NCBI RefSeq assembly: GCF_000341225.1
Contig: NZ_ANAC01000005.1
Span: 1-64,000, forward strand
Source of the DNA: Nocardiopsis alba DSM 43377
GTDB taxonomy: Bacteria; Actinomycetota; Actinomycetes; Streptosporangiales; Streptosporangiaceae
Reading direction: 5' to 3'
DNA length: 64,000 nt
The position numbers were made by a program, and so were the translations under genes. A model generated the notes under the pieces. It did not search any database. It saw nothing but the letters and a program-made list of their open reading frames with translations, and was not told the origin of the DNA. This document shows positions 1-8,916 of the stretch, one piece after another (position 1 is the stretch's first letter; each line of letters begins with the position of its first letter).

Positions 1-286
1 CGGGGTTGATGTGAAAGAGCGGGTACCGGCCCCACCCCCCGTGGCGAGGTAGGAGATCGAGCGGCGGGTCACACCCCAGGGGGTGAAGGTGGGGGTCCGC
101 ACCCTCCGACACCCCGAGGGGTCGGTACACGCGGTCTCCTGCATCAACCCCAGGGGGTCGCTGCACGCGGTCTCCTACCCTGGCCCCAGGGGGTGTGGTT
201 CGGGCGCCGGGAGTGTTCTGCAAGACGAGTCAAGCCGCCCGCGAGGAACGAGCCAGGCGTAGACGAGGATGAAGAACGCTCGCTCC
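1..286. other. Intergenic region rich in short palindromic GC motifs
   Basis: No gene is supported here. The stretch carries repeated short motifs. The near-palindrome ACCCCAGGGGGT occurs around 72-83, 149-160 and, as a variant, 185-195. A 15-nt word close to GTAGGAGACCGCGTG occurs forward near 49-63 and reversed near 128-143 and 163-178. The same words recur beside the repeat copies at 44 kb and 58 kb, so this belongs to one dispersed repeat family and not to a coding sequence. Reading frames on both strands here are Arg/Pro/Gly-rich products of the GC bias. Confidence 0.6.
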
Positions 287-366
287 CTTGGCGCCCGAAC
301 ACGGCCCGAAGCGCCAGCGGAGGGCCAAAGCAAACACTTTCGGGCCTCAGCCACAGCAGGGTGTAA
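287..366 (-). repeat. Dispersed intergenic repeat, core unit (inverted copy)
   Basis: Read on the minus strand, this is nearly identical to the core at 44263-44331 and 58083-58162: it starts TTACACCCTGCTGTGG, runs through GAAAGTGTTTGCTTTGG and ends GTGTTCGGGCGCCAAGG. Differences from the 58-kb copy are only a few bases over 80. It lies upstream of the NUDIX gene and provides a spurious in-frame N-terminal extension for it. Confidence 0.8.
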
Positions 367-397
367 GGGTGACACGGTTCCCTACCTCGACCCCAGG

Positions 398-444
398 GGC
401 GCCCGAACACGGCCCGAAGCGAAGCGGAGGCGTAAAGCGAACAC
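398..444 (-). repeat. Dispersed intergenic repeat, partial second core unit
   Basis: A second, shorter inverted copy of the same core. It shares GGCGCCCGAACACGGCCCGA and the following GC-rich arm, then GTAAAGCGAACAC. The middle arm differs (CGAAGCGGAGGC) and is closer to the 44-kb copy (GCCTCCGCTTCG on the other strand), so two subtypes of the unit sit in tandem here. Confidence 0.7.
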
Positions 445-487
445 AGCCGGCGCGGGGTGTGGCTCACAGCCCGTAGGCTGGAGTGCC

Positions 488-916
488 GTGCAAGAAACAC
501 TGATCGTGGTGGGCGCCGTCGTCATCCGGGACGGACGGGTCCTCGCCGCCCAACGGGCCGAACCGGAAGCCGATCGCGGCCGATGGGAGTTCCCCGGCGG
601 TAAGACCGAGCCGGGGGAGAGCCCCGGCGACGCGCTCGTCCGTGAATGTCGTGAGGAACTCGGCGTCACCGTCGAGGTGCGGGAGCGGATCGGATCCGAC
701 CTTCCCCTGCCCCGACCGGACCGGCGTACCGGGCTCCCCGCGGTCCTGCGGCTGTATCGCGTCGAACTCCTGGAGGGCGTCCCCCGTCCTCTGGAGCATC
801 TGGCCCTGGAATGGGTGGATATCGCGGGTCTGGAGAGGCTCGATTGGCTGCCCGCCGATCGACCCTTCCTGGGACCGATCGCCCACATCCTCCAGGTGGG
901 GGAACAAACCGCCTGA
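488..916 (+). CDS. NUDIX hydrolase, MutT-like (142 aa)
   Basis: A small single-domain NUDIX hydrolase, probably a nucleotide pyrophosphatase of the MutT/NTP pyrophosphohydrolase kind that removes damaged nucleotides; the substrate cannot be read from the sequence. The Nudix box is complete at about residues 35-58 (GGKTEPGES...RECREELGV). GTG at 488 is chosen as the start because GGAG lies 4 nt upstream and the protein then opens directly with the first beta strand (QETLIVVGAVVI). The frame stays open upstream to 269, but that part is repeat sequence. It is followed by about 170 nt before typA, so it is probably transcribed alone. Confidence 0.85.
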   Translation: MQETLIVVGAVVIRDGRVLAAQRAEPEADRGRWEFPGGKTEPGESPGDALVRECREELGVTVEVRERIGSDLPLPRPDRRTGLPAVLRLYRVELLEGVPRPLEHLALEWVDIAGLERLDWLPADRPFLGPIAHILQVGEQTA

Positions 917-1084
917 GGCGCGCGTACAAGGGTTTCGCGGGTTCCGTTCCGGGACGCCTCGTAGTGACGAAGCTAACCGGGACGACTCGTTCGCTTCCCG
1001 ACCAGACCATCATGACCACATAAACTGGCGACGGGCCGTGGCGATCTGCGGTCTCTACCCAGTACAGGAGATCGAGACTCAAGC

Positions 1085-2977
1085 ATGCCCACCGCCACTT
1101 CCGTCGAGGGCTCCGCCCGCCGCACCGACCTGCGCAATGTCGCCATCGTGGCACACGTCGACCATGGCAAGACGACCCTCGTCGACGCCATGCTCTGGCA
1201 GTCCGGTGTGTTCCGGGACAACCAGGACGTCGACGACCGTGTGATGGACTCCAACGACCTGGAACGCGAGAAGGGCATCACCATTCTCGCGAAGAACACC
1301 GCGGTCCACTACACCACGCCCGAAGGCGAGGACGTGGTCATCAACATCATCGACACCCCCGGCCACGCCGACTTCGGTGGCGAGGTCGAGCGCGGTCTGT
1401 CGATGGTCGACGGTGTCGTCCTGCTGGTCGACGCCAGTGAGGGCCCGCTCCCGCAGACCCGCTTCGTGCTGCGCAAGGCCCTCCAGGCCAAGCTCCCCGT
1501 CATCCTCGTGATCAACAAGGTGGACCGGCCCGACAGCCGGATCTCCGAGGTCGTGGACGACACCTACGAGCTGTTCATGGACCTGGACGCCGACGAGTCG
1601 CAGATCGAGTTCCCGATCGTCTACACCTGCGCCCGCGACGGCAAGGCCACGCTGGAGCGCCCGGAGAACGGCGCGGTCCCCGAGAACGACAACCTCGTGC
1701 CGCTGTTCTCCACGATCCTGGAGACCATCCCGGCGCCCGAGTACGTTCCCGACGCCCCGCTCCAGGCCCACGTCACCAACCTCGACGCCTCTCCCTTCCT
1801 GGGCCGTCTGGCCCTGGTCCGCGTCCAGCAGGGCGAGCTGCGCAAGGGTCAGCAGGTCGCGTGGATCCGCACCGACGGCAGCACCCAGCAGGTCAAGATC
1901 ACCGAGCTTCTCATGACCGAGGGTCTGGAGCGCAAGCCCGCCGAGAAGGCCGGCCCCGGTGACATCGCGGCCATCGCCGGTATCGAGGAGATCATGATCG
2001 GCGAGACCCTCGCCGACCCCGAGAACCCGGTGGCGCTGCCGCTGATCAAGGTGGACGAGCCCGCCATCTCCATGACCATCGGTACCAACACCTCGCCGCT
2101 GGTCGGCAAGGTCAAGGGCGCCAAGGTCACCGCGCGTCTGGTCAAGGACCGCCTGGAGAAGGAGCTCGTCGGTAACGTCTCCCTGCGTGTGCTGCCGACC
2201 GAGCGTCCCGACGCCTGGGAGGTGCAGGGCCGAGGCGAGCTGGCTCTGGCGATCCTGGTCGAGCAGATGCGTCGTGAGGGCTACGAGCTCACCGTCGGCA
2301 AGCCGCAGGTGGTCACCCGCGACATCGACGGCAAGGTCCATGAGCCGGTCGAGCGTCTGACCGTCGACGCGCCCGAGGACTACATGGGCGCCATCACTCA
2401 GCTGCTCAGCGTCCGCAAGGGCCGCATGGAGAACATGGTCAACCACGGCACCGGCTGGGTGCGCATGGACTGGCTGGTCCCCTCCCGCGGTCTGATCGGC
2501 TTCCGTACCGAGTTCCTCACCGAGACCCGCGGTACCGGTATCGCCCACCACGTCTTCGAGAAGTTCGAGCCGTGGTTCGGCGAGCTGCGCACCCGCCCGA
2601 ACGGCTCCCTGGTCGCCGACCGCGCCGGTGTGGCCGTCCCCTTCGCGATGTTCAACCTCCAGGAGCGCGGCGTCCTGTTCGTCGAGCCGACCACCGAGGT
2701 GTACGAGGGCATGATCGTCGGCGAGAACTCTCGCGCCGACGACATGGACGTCAACATCACCAAGGAGAAGAAGCTCACGAACATGCGCTCGGCCACCGGT
2801 GACGAGCTGGTGCGCCTGGTGCCGCCGCGCAAGCTCTCCCTGGAGCAGGCGCTGGAGTTCTGCCGCGAGGACGAGTGCGTCGAGGTGACGCCCGAGCACG
2901 TGCGCATCCGCAAGGTCATCCTCGACCAGAAAGAGCGCGGGCGCATCACCGCGAACAAGAAGCGCCAGCAGCGCTAG
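1085..2977 (+). CDS. typA: Translational GTPase TypA/BipA
   Basis: A ribosome-binding translational GTPase of the EF-G superfamily, linked to ribosome assembly and stress growth. At 630 aa it has the usual family length. The G1 loop AHVDHGKT is at residues 23-30, switch region GITI near 62, [14 protein letters not shown] near 90, NKVD near 147, then EF-G-like domains II, III and V and the BipA-specific C-terminus ([19 protein letters not shown]). AGGAG lies about 14 nt upstream of ATG 1085, a little far. The gene is followed at once by a strong hairpin, so it looks like a single transcription unit. Confidence 0.97.
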   Translation: MPTATSVEGSARRTDLRNVAIVAHVDHGKTTLVDAMLWQSGVFRDNQDVDDRVMDSNDLEREKGITILAKNTAVHYTTPEGEDVVINIIDTPGHADFGGEVERGLSMVDGVVLLVDASEGPLPQTRFVLRKALQAKLPVILVINKVDRPDSRISEVVDDTYELFMDLDADESQIEFPIVYTCARDGKATLERPENGAVPENDNLVPLFSTILETIPAPEYVPDAPLQAHVTNLDASPFLGRLALVRVQQGELRKGQQVAWIRTDGSTQQVKITELLMTEGLERKPAEKAGPGDIAAIAGIEEIMIGETLADPENPVALPLIKVDEPAISMTIGTNTSPLVGKVKGAKVTARLVKDRLEKELVGNVSLRVLPTERPDAWEVQGRGELALAILVEQMRREGYELTVGKPQVVTRDIDGKVHEPVERLTVDAPEDYMGAITQLLSVRKGRMENMVNHGTGWVRMDWLVPSRGLIGFRTEFLTETRGTGIAHHVFEKFEPWFGELRTRPNGSLVADRAGVAVPFAMFNLQERGVLFVEPTTEVYEGMIVGENSRADDMDVNITKEKKLTNMRSATGDELVRLVPPRKLSLEQALEFCREDECVEVTPEHVRIRKVILDQKERGRITANKKRQQR

Positions 2978-3011
2978 CACCGTTCCGGCCCTGATCGGGG
3001 GCCGGACGGTG
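2978..3011 (+). terminator. Terminator after typA
   Basis: CACCGTTCCGGCCC at 2978-2991 pairs with GGGCCGGACGGTG at 2999-3011, with one bulged T and a 7-nt loop. It starts at the first base after the typA stop codon. There is no U-tract, as is common for actinomycete terminators. Confidence 0.75.
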
Positions 3012-3087
3012 GCAGGGGGCGGTCGGGATCATGTGTCCCGTCCGCCCCGCGTTTTTCCCGGGCTACGGCCGGGTAGATGACCAGAAC

Positions 3088-3753
3088 ATGAAGTTCGAGC
3101 CCACGTGTCCACGTTGTGGGCGCGGCGTACAACCTCCGGGGTTGTGGTCCAGCGCCTGGCAGTGCGACGCCCACGGGTCGGTGGCGCCGCTCCAGGGTGT
3201 GCGTGTGCCGGGGAGCGCCTCCCTCGAAGTCCTTCTGCCCCGTGCCCGGGTGCCTCTGTGGATCCCGTGGCCGTTGCCCGCGGGATGGGTGGTCACCGGT
3301 TTCGCCGACGCGGGCGACGAGCGCAGCGGGGCCCTGGCCACCGCGGTCGCCCTCTCGGGGCCGAACCCGCTCGGTGGTTTCGGCGAGCTCGTCATCGTGG
3401 CGGAGGACCCCGGGATCGGTCTGGGGGCCCGCCTCGCCGGTCTGAACGGGCCGGATCCGGGTGCGGGCTGTGATGCGGGCGCGCCCGCCGCCAAGGTCCG
3501 CTTCGATGGTCACGACGTGGCCCTGTGGAACCTGGACATGGGCAGGAGCCGGGCCGTCTACACGGGTGAGGCGCTCGCCCACTGGTTGTGGCTGGTCTTC
3601 GACTCCGCCGACACCGGGATCCTCATGGGGGAGATCCACGCCCTGCGCGACCTGAGGGATCTACGTGACGGAGGGGTCGCGTTGGAGCCTCCGTTCGGCG
3701 CGCCGAGCCCCTTCCTGGAGCGGAACCTCGCCTCGACGGACACGAACGACTGA
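3088..3753 (+). CDS. DUF6758 family protein (221 aa)
   Basis: An actinobacterial family without known function. The start ATG 3088 gives MKFEPTCPRCG, matching how relatives that I recall from Streptomyces begin; the frame is open further up to 3031, but that part has no family resemblance. The N-terminal CPRCG with a later C (WQCDAHG, about residue 30) suggests a small zinc ribbon. The rest is a globular domain with the conserved stretches RVPLWIPWPLPAGW, GPNPLGGFGELV and GEALAHWLWLV. It is 33 nt ahead of the PHP gene in the same direction and is probably cotranscribed with it. Confidence 0.75.
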   Translation: MKFEPTCPRCGRGVQPPGLWSSAWQCDAHGSVAPLQGVRVPGSASLEVLLPRARVPLWIPWPLPAGWVVTGFADAGDERSGALATAVALSGPNPLGGFGELVIVAEDPGIGLGARLAGLNGPDPGAGCDAGAPAAKVRFDGHDVALWNLDMGRSRAVYTGEALAHWLWLVFDSADTGILMGEIHALRDLRDLRDGGVALEPPFGAPSPFLERNLASTDTND

Positions 3754-3786
3754 CGGCCGGACCCCGGTCTTACGTACAATCGCCCG

Positions 3787-4662
3787 GTGACACGTATCGA
3801 TCTGCACTCGCACAGTTCGGTCTCCGACGGGAGCGACACCCCGGCCGAGGTCATGGCATACGCGGTCGCCGCGGGGGTGGACGTGCTCGCCCTCACCGAC
3901 CACGACACGGTCGGGGGGATCGAGGAGGCCGCCCGGAGCCTGCCGCCCGACCTCACACTGGTTCCGGGGATGGAGCTGTCCTGCGCCTATCAGGGATCGA
4001 GCGTCCACCTGGTGTCCTACCTGTTCGACCCGGAGGCGCCCGGCCTGCTCGAGGAACTGCGCCGGATCCGTTCCGACCGGGCCTCCCGGGCCGAGGAGAT
4101 GGTGCGCAAGCTCCAGGAGTTGGGCGTCGACGTCACCTGGGAGCGGGTGTTGGAGATCGCCGGGGCCGGTCACTCCGAGCACGCCGACGCCAACACGATC
4201 GGCCGCCCCCACCTGGCGAGGGCCGTGGTGGAGGCGGGCGCCGCCGAGAACGTCCAGGACGCCTTCGACCGGTGGATCGGTTCGGGCGGTCCGGCCTACG
4301 CCTCCCGTTACGCGCTCGATCCGGTCCGCGCGGTCCGGATGGTCCGTGAGGCCGGCGGGGTCTGCTCCCTGGCACACCCGGGCCGGGCGGAGGGCGCCAT
4401 GAACGGCGCGGTCCCGGTCGAGCTGGTCGAACACATGGTGGCGGCCGGGCTGGGCGGGATCGAGGCCGACCATCCCTCGCACCGGAGATCCCAGGCGGAG
4501 TTCTGGCGCGGTGTCGCCTCCGACCTGGGAGCGGTGGTCACCGGTTCCAGCGACGACCACGGCACTCTGAGCGGTCGCAGGCTGGGCTGTCGGACCACGG
4601 CACCCGAGGCGTTCGAGGAGCTCATCGCCCCCGCGACCGGTGCCGAGCCGATCCGCGGGTGA
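3787..4662 (+). CDS. PHP-domain phosphoesterase (291 aa)
   Basis: A PHP-domain metal-dependent phosphoesterase of the TrpH/YciV type (RNase AM or 3',5'-nucleoside bisphosphate phosphatase relatives). The metal-binding motif HSHSSVSDG is at residues 6-14, TDHDTVGG near 37, a conserved E in PGMELSC near 62, SLAHPGR near 198 and a C-terminal SSDDHG near 256. GTG 3787 is used as start. The function follows from the family; which phosphoester is cut is not visible. It follows the DUF6758 gene after 33 nt, a pairing that I recall from other actinomycetes. Confidence 0.88.
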   Translation: MTRIDLHSHSSVSDGSDTPAEVMAYAVAAGVDVLALTDHDTVGGIEEAARSLPPDLTLVPGMELSCAYQGSSVHLVSYLFDPEAPGLLEELRRIRSDRASRAEEMVRKLQELGVDVTWERVLEIAGAGHSEHADANTIGRPHLARAVVEAGAAENVQDAFDRWIGSGGPAYASRYALDPVRAVRMVREAGGVCSLAHPGRAEGAMNGAVPVELVEHMVAAGLGGIEADHPSHRRSQAEFWRGVASDLGAVVTGSSDDHGTLSGRRLGCRTTAPEAFEELIAPATGAEPIRG

Positions 4663-4782
4663 GAGGCGGAAGAAGGGATGCCCTGACGCGCCGAGGTTCG
4701 GTACGGTACGGAACACTGCGTGAGGGCGCGACAATGGTCGCAGCGCTGAATCAGCACATATCTGGACGAAGGGTCTGACGCC

Positions 4783-5745
4783 GTGTTCTGGAAGCGGAAG
4801 CCGAAGAAGCAGGAAGGCCACGAGGCCACCGATTCCGCTGTGGAGGTCGCGGAGGACACCGAGGAGAAGGTCGACGACGCGGTCGGGTCCGAGGACACCG
4901 ACACGGAGGAGACCACCGAGAAGGCCGCGACCGAGGACCGGTCCGCCGACGAGACCGAGACCGCCGGGTCCGATGAGGCCGAGGCCGCCGACGAGAAGGT
5001 CGACTCCGACGAGAGCGCCTCCGACGACACGGACGAGAAGGCCGACGAGGACGCGAAGGAGGCGAAGACCGAGGACTCCGAGGAGGAGGACGAGGTCGTG
5101 GAGGTCGGGGTCACCGGCCCCGACGCCGACGGGATCACCCGCGTGCGCACCGCCGGCACCTTCGAGTTCGACGGTGAGAAGTCCGAGATCATCAGCAACA
5201 CCTGGATCGTGGAGGCGGACAAGGACGGTGTCGTCGTCATCGACCCCGCCCACGACGCCGAGGCGATCCTGAAGGTCGTCGGCGACCGCGAGGTGTACCT
5301 CGTGGCCTGCACCAACGCCTACAGTCCGCACATCGAGGCGGCCCTGACCATCGCGGAGGAGACCGAGGCCGACATCGCCCTGCACCCCCGCGAGATGCGC
5401 GCCTGGCGTCGCGTCCACGGTGCCGAGCACCGCCCGGAGATCGAGGTGGAGGGCGGCGGCTCCTTCGACGTCGGCGACCTGCACATCGACGTCCTTCCGC
5501 TGCCCGGAACCTCCCCCGGCACGGTCGGCTACTACGTCAGCCAGCTCGGCGCCGTGTTCGGCGGCGACACCCTGCGCAAGGGCGAGCCCGGCATGGTCGG
5601 CGGGATCTACATCGACTACACGACGCAGCTCGCCTCCATCGGCGAGAACCTGCTGACGCTCCCGCCGGACACCCGGATCCTGCCCGACCGGGGACCCTCC
5701 ACCACGGTGGAGACGGAGAGCCGCAACTTCGACGCCTGGGTCTGA
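4783..5745 (+). CDS. MBL-fold-like protein with acidic N-terminal tail and lost metal ligands
   Basis: 320 aa in two parts. Residues 1-10 are basic (MFWKRKPKKQ), and residues 11-106 are a low-complexity Glu/Asp/Ala/Thr tail with repeated DEKADED-like runs, probably disordered. Residues about 115-318 have the strand pattern of a metallo-beta-lactamase hydrolase. The metal sites are degenerate. The HxHxDH motif is replaced by TNAYSPH (about residue 176), the next His by Thr (PGTSPGT, about 240), and the final His by Arg (DRGPST, about 301). Only the Asp of GGDTL (about 259) remains. It is therefore probably not a normal metallohydrolase but a binding or structural protein, or an enzyme with a rewired site. 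The convergent hydrolase behind it shares the hairpin terminator. Confidence 0.75.
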   Translation: MFWKRKPKKQEGHEATDSAVEVAEDTEEKVDDAVGSEDTDTEETTEKAATEDRSADETETAGSDEAEAADEKVDSDESASDDTDEKADEDAKEAKTEDSEEEDEVVEVGVTGPDADGITRVRTAGTFEFDGEKSEIISNTWIVEADKDGVVVIDPAHDAEAILKVVGDREVYLVACTNAYSPHIEAALTIAEETEADIALHPREMRAWRRVHGAEHRPEIEVEGGGSFDVGDLHIDVLPLPGTSPGTVGYYVSQLGAVFGGDTLRKGEPGMVGGIYIDYTTQLASIGENLLTLPPDTRILPDRGPSTTVETESRNFDAWV

Positions 5746-5770
5746 TCCCGAGGACCGTCCCCCGCACATC

Positions 5771-5800
5771 GTGCCGCCGCCCCTATCGGGGTGGCGGCAC
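5771..5800. terminator. Bidirectional terminator between convergent genes
   Basis: Thirteen-base stem GTGCCGCCGCCCC / GGGGTGGCGGCAC (one G-T pair) with the 4-nt loop TATC. It lies between the MBL-like gene (plus strand) and the alpha/beta hydrolase gene (minus strand) and can serve both. Confidence 0.85.
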
Positions 5801-5808
5801 GAGTCGTC

Positions 5809-6717
5809 TCAGCGGCGGCCCACCGACTCGGTCTCGTTCCAGAAGGCGGTCAGCGCGCTCGACGTGGTCTCGGGCGCCTCCACATTGGGGGAGTGGCCCG
5901 CACCGGGGATCACCAGGCGTCGGGCGCCCAGACGCACGGCCATCTCGTCCTGCTCGGACGTGGGCCAGGCGTCGTCGTTCTCGCCGTACAGGACCAGCTT
6001 GGGGATGTCGACCTCGACCAGCTCGTCCACCCGGTCCCGGGCGCCCAACAGGTCCTCGGCCATGCGCAACAGGCCCACGGCGCTGCTGGACAGAAGACGG
6101 TCGCGGAGGAAGTCGACGATCTCGGGCCGGCTCGAACGGCGGTGCGCCTCGGCCTCGAAGAGTTCGTCCCACAGTTCGCGCAGGCGCTCGCTCGTGGGGT
6201 TCATCGACACGGCGGCGATCAGGTTGCGGGTGCGCGTCGCGGCGGCCCCGCTCATCGCGCCGGGGCCCGAGCACATGAGGGTGAGGGAGCCCAGGGGGGA
6301 ACGGTCGACCAACGCCGCCTCACGGGACACCAGGCCGCCGAAGGAATGCCCCACCAGATGTACGGGGCCGCCGTCGCCGACCTGGTCCAGGACCTCGGAG
6401 ACCACCTCTCCCAGAGAGGAGAGACGGTAGTCGGGAAGTCTCACCCCGGGCGGCGGGGTGAGGGTCTCCGGGCCCGGCGACCGGTAGGTGCCGGGCAGAT
6501 CGATCGCCACCACCTCCCGTCCGGCCTGCGCCAGACTCTGGAGGAGGGCGATGAAGTCCTCCTTGCTGCCGGTGAAACCGTGCACCAGGACGGCAGGGGA
6601 CAGTTCTGTGCCGCCGGAGGTGGGCAGAGCCCGGAGCGCGGCCACCGGACCATAGGAAAGACTCAGGTCCGTGCGCCGCACACCCGGCGGCAGATCGAGG
6701 AACTCAGGTGTACTCAC
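5809..6717 (-). CDS. Alpha/beta hydrolase (302 aa)
   Basis: An alpha/beta-hydrolase-fold enzyme. The oxyanion motif HGFTGS is at about residues 46-51, the nucleophile elbow GHSFGG at about 122-127, an acid in YGENDDAW near 250 and the catalytic His in GAGHSPNVEAPE near 273. A cap domain lies between the nucleophile and the acid. The substrate is unknown; no signal peptide is seen, so it is cytoplasmic. The start is GTG 6717. On the coding strand TAGGGT lies 8 nt before that codon, which would fit a leaderless transcript. It lies downstream of the helicase gene on the same strand. Confidence 0.85.
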   Translation of the reverse strand: MSTPEFLDLPPGVRRTDLSLSYGPVAALRALPTSGGTELSPAVLVHGFTGSKEDFIALLQSLAQAGREVVAIDLPGTYRSPGPETLTPPPGVRLPDYRLSSLGEVVSEVLDQVGDGGPVHLVGHSFGGLVSREAALVDRSPLGSLTLMCSGPGAMSGAAATRTRNLIAAVSMNPTSERLRELWDELFEAEAHRRSSRPEIVDFLRDRLLSSSAVGLLRMAEDLLGARDRVDELVEVDIPKLVLYGENDDAWPTSEQDEMAVRLGARRLVIPGAGHSPNVEAPETTSSALTAFWNETESVGRR

Positions 6718-6771
6718 GTCGGGACACCCTAGACGATCAGGGCGCCGGAACGGGAGGATACGCGGGTTCGG

Positions 6772-8367
6772 TCAGGTGTTCTCGGGGTCCCTGCGGGCGC
6801 CGCGCGTACGACGACGGCGACGGATCCGGCGAGTGCCCTCTCCATCGGAGCCCTTCTCGGAGGCGGAGGACCGTTCGGTGGAGGGCGGCGCGGTGGTCCC
6901 GGCCTTCTCCGCCGAGGCCCCGGCACCGGTCACGGACTCGCCGTTCCTGGTCCGTCGGCGCGAGCGGTCACGGCCGCCGCCACGGCGTTCGCCCTGCTTA
7001 CCGCGGCCGCGGTCACGATCGCCACCGCGTCCTCGACGGCCACCGCGCTCCCCCCGGTCGCCGCCCCGCGGCTGGCCGGTGTCGCCGATGTCCTCGATCT
7101 CCTCGGCCTCCAGGCCCGCGTGCTCTCCGCGCTTGTCCTCGGCGAGCCGGCCCTTGGTGCCCTTGGGGATCCTCAGCGCCTCGAAGAAGTGCGGCGAGGT
7201 CGAGTAGGTCTCCTCGGGCTCGTGGAAGTCCAGGTCGAGCGCGCCGTTGATCAGCTTCCAGCGCGGCATCTCCTGCCAGTCCACGAAGGTGACGGCGGTG
7301 CCCGTGCGTCCGGCGCGGCCGGTCCGGCCGATCCGGTGGGTGTAGGTCTTCTCGTCCTCGGGCGTCTCGTAGTTGACCACGTGGGTCACGTCGTCGACGT
7401 CCAGACCCCGGGCGGCCACGTCGGTGGCGACCAGGATGTTGATCTTGCCGTTGCGGAAGGCCCGCAGGGCGCGCTCGCGCTGGCTCTGCCCGAGGTCGCC
7501 GTGCACGGCCGCGGCCGCGAAGCCACGGCTCTTGAGGTCGCTCGCGACCCGGTCGCAGGCCCGCTTGGTCTGGCAGAACACCATGCTCTGCCCGTGGTCC
7601 TCGGCCTGGAGGAGACGCGCGAGCATCTCCGGCTTGTCCATCTGGTGGGTGCGGAACGCGTGCTGGGCGATCCGGCTGGTGATGGCGGAGCCGTCGATCT
7701 CGTTGTCGTCCCCGGCCCGGACGTGCGTGGGTCGGGTCAGGTAGTTGCGCGACAGGGTGACGATCTCGCTCGGCATGGTGGCCGAGAAGAGCATCGTCTG
7801 ACGCTCGGCGGGCGTCTTGGTGAGGATGCGCTCGATGTCGGGGAGGAACCCCAGGTCGAGCATCTTGTCGGCCTCGTCCAGGACCACCGAGGCGACGCCG
7901 TCCAGCCGCAGGTGCTTCTGCTTCTCCAGGTCGAGAAGGCGGCCCGGGGTCCCGACGACGACGTCGGTGCCCTCCTGGAGGCCGTTGATCTGCGGCTCGT
8001 AGGAACGCCCACCGTAGACGGTGAGGATGCGACCGCCACTGCGCTTGCTCGCGGTGGTCAGGTCGGCGGCCACCTGGATGGCCAGTTCACGGGTGGGGAC
8101 CACCACGAGGGCACGCGGTCGCTTGGCCGTGCCCGGCTCGCGCTGGGACAGCTGCAACAGCGGCAGGCCGAAGGCGAGGGTCTTGCCGGTACCCGTGCGC
8201 GCCTGCCCGATGATGTCGCTGCCGTTGAGCGCGATGGGCAGGGCCAGTTCCTGGATCGGGAACGGTTCCACGATCCCCTCCGCCTCCAGGGCGTCGGAGA
8301 TCTCGGGACTCACTCCGAGGTCGCGAAAGGTGATGCGGGGTGTCTTCGTCTCATCTGTGCTGCTCAG
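6772..8367 (-). CDS. DEAD-box RNA helicase with RGG-rich tail; probable CTG start
   Basis: ATP-dependent RNA helicase of the RhlE/DeaD group, the positional counterpart of mycobacterial rhlE. Motifs: Q motif EPFPIQ, Walker A ARTGTGKT, PTRELA, DEAD box as VLDEADKM, SATMP, and HRIGRTGRAGRTG. The last about 130 residues are Arg/Gly-rich (RGGDRGERGGRRG, then RRIRRRRRTRG), a typical RNA-binding tail. Start: the first ATG/GTG/TTG in frame is GTG 8313, but that cuts off the conserved Phe of the Q motif (ITFRDLGVSPEI). In frame, CTG 8367 lies 8 nt after a GGAGG (8376-8380), and an in-frame stop lies just upstream. CTG is therefore favoured and gives 531 aa. Confidence 0.88.
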   Translation of the reverse strand: MSSTDETKTPRITFRDLGVSPEISDALEAEGIVEPFPIQELALPIALNGSDIIGQARTGTGKTLAFGLPLLQLSQREPGTAKRPRALVVVPTRELAIQVAADLTTASKRSGGRILTVYGGRSYEPQINGLQEGTDVVVGTPGRLLDLEKQKHLRLDGVASVVLDEADKMLDLGFLPDIERILTKTPAERQTMLFSATMPSEIVTLSRNYLTRPTHVRAGDDNEIDGSAITSRIAQHAFRTHQMDKPEMLARLLQAEDHGQSMVFCQTKRACDRVASDLKSRGFAAAAVHGDLGQSQRERALRAFRNGKINILVATDVAARGLDVDDVTHVVNYETPEDEKTYTHRIGRTGRAGRTGTAVTFVDWQEMPRWKLINGALDLDFHEPEETYSTSPHFFEALRIPKGTKGRLAEDKRGEHAGLEAEEIEDIGDTGQPRGGDRGERGGRRGRGGDRDRGRGKQGERRGGGRDRSRRRTRNGESVTGAGASAEKAGTTAPPSTERSSASEKGSDGEGTRRIRRRRRTRGARRDPENT

Positions 8368-8916
8368 GGCTCAAGCCTCCATCTAGGCGGGCCGCAGCGT
8401 CGTTCGTGGCCGCGGCGGGGTGCGGTCGCGGTCGGCCTCCGGCCGCCGCGGAGGGCGCGGCACACCCGGTCCCCGTCTGACGGAGGGAGCCCCGGTGGCG
8501 CTGCCGACTGGATCCGCGCGGCCCGGGGACACTGCCCCTGCCGCGGACTTTCCGGTTCCATCCGCTGGATTGTCATGTGCGGTGCGTCGCTGGGCGCGTG
8601 GCCATCGCTCCCTCACGCCGCACTGGTCGTGAGGACACGTCGTGGTGTCCGGCGCCCGCACCCCGAGCGCCCGCCTTCGCGGCGCCGAGGGGTACCCGCG
8701 GGAGGGCCCGCGTGTGGAGGGCGCGGAGGGCGGCGCGGTGTGCGCGCACGCTGGTCATCACACAGAGTCTAGCTGTTGGTTCGCCCGGTGGACAGAAGAG
8801 GTTCACCGGGTCGGTGGACGGCCGAGACCGTACCCGCTCCCGCCCGGTGCAACCGTCATTCGAGGCCGTTTAGTCCCCGGTTCGGGTCCGAAGGGCCGGG
8901 CGATACCCTGACGGTC
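8368..8916. other. 550-nt intergenic region, possible long helicase leader
   Basis: No convincing gene in either direction; frames here are Arg/Pro/Gly-rich. On the minus strand a hexamer TAGACT (8771-8766) could be a -10 element and would give the helicase mRNA a leader of roughly 390 nt. Such long leaders are known for cold-shock helicase genes in other bacteria. On the plus strand GATACCCT (8902-8909) could serve the ferritin-like gene. GGAGG at 8376-8380 is the helicase ribosome-binding site. Confidence 0.35.

Noticed and set aside
1-447. CRISPR array
   Set aside because: Repeats differ in length, spacing and orientation, there are no regular spacers, and no cas gene is in the window.
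269-487. In-frame N-terminal extension of the NUDIX protein
   Set aside because: This part is repeat sequence shared with the 44-kb and 58-kb intergenic copies and has no family resemblance; GTG 488 has a ribosome-binding site.
1079-2980. 633-aa open frame opposite typA
   Set aside because: Mirror of the typA codon bias (Leu/Asp/Val/Gly/His-rich), no domain; typical GC-rich shadow.
3661-5769. 702-aa open frame on the minus strand across PHP and MBL genes
   Set aside because: Low-complexity shadow of two clear plus-strand genes.
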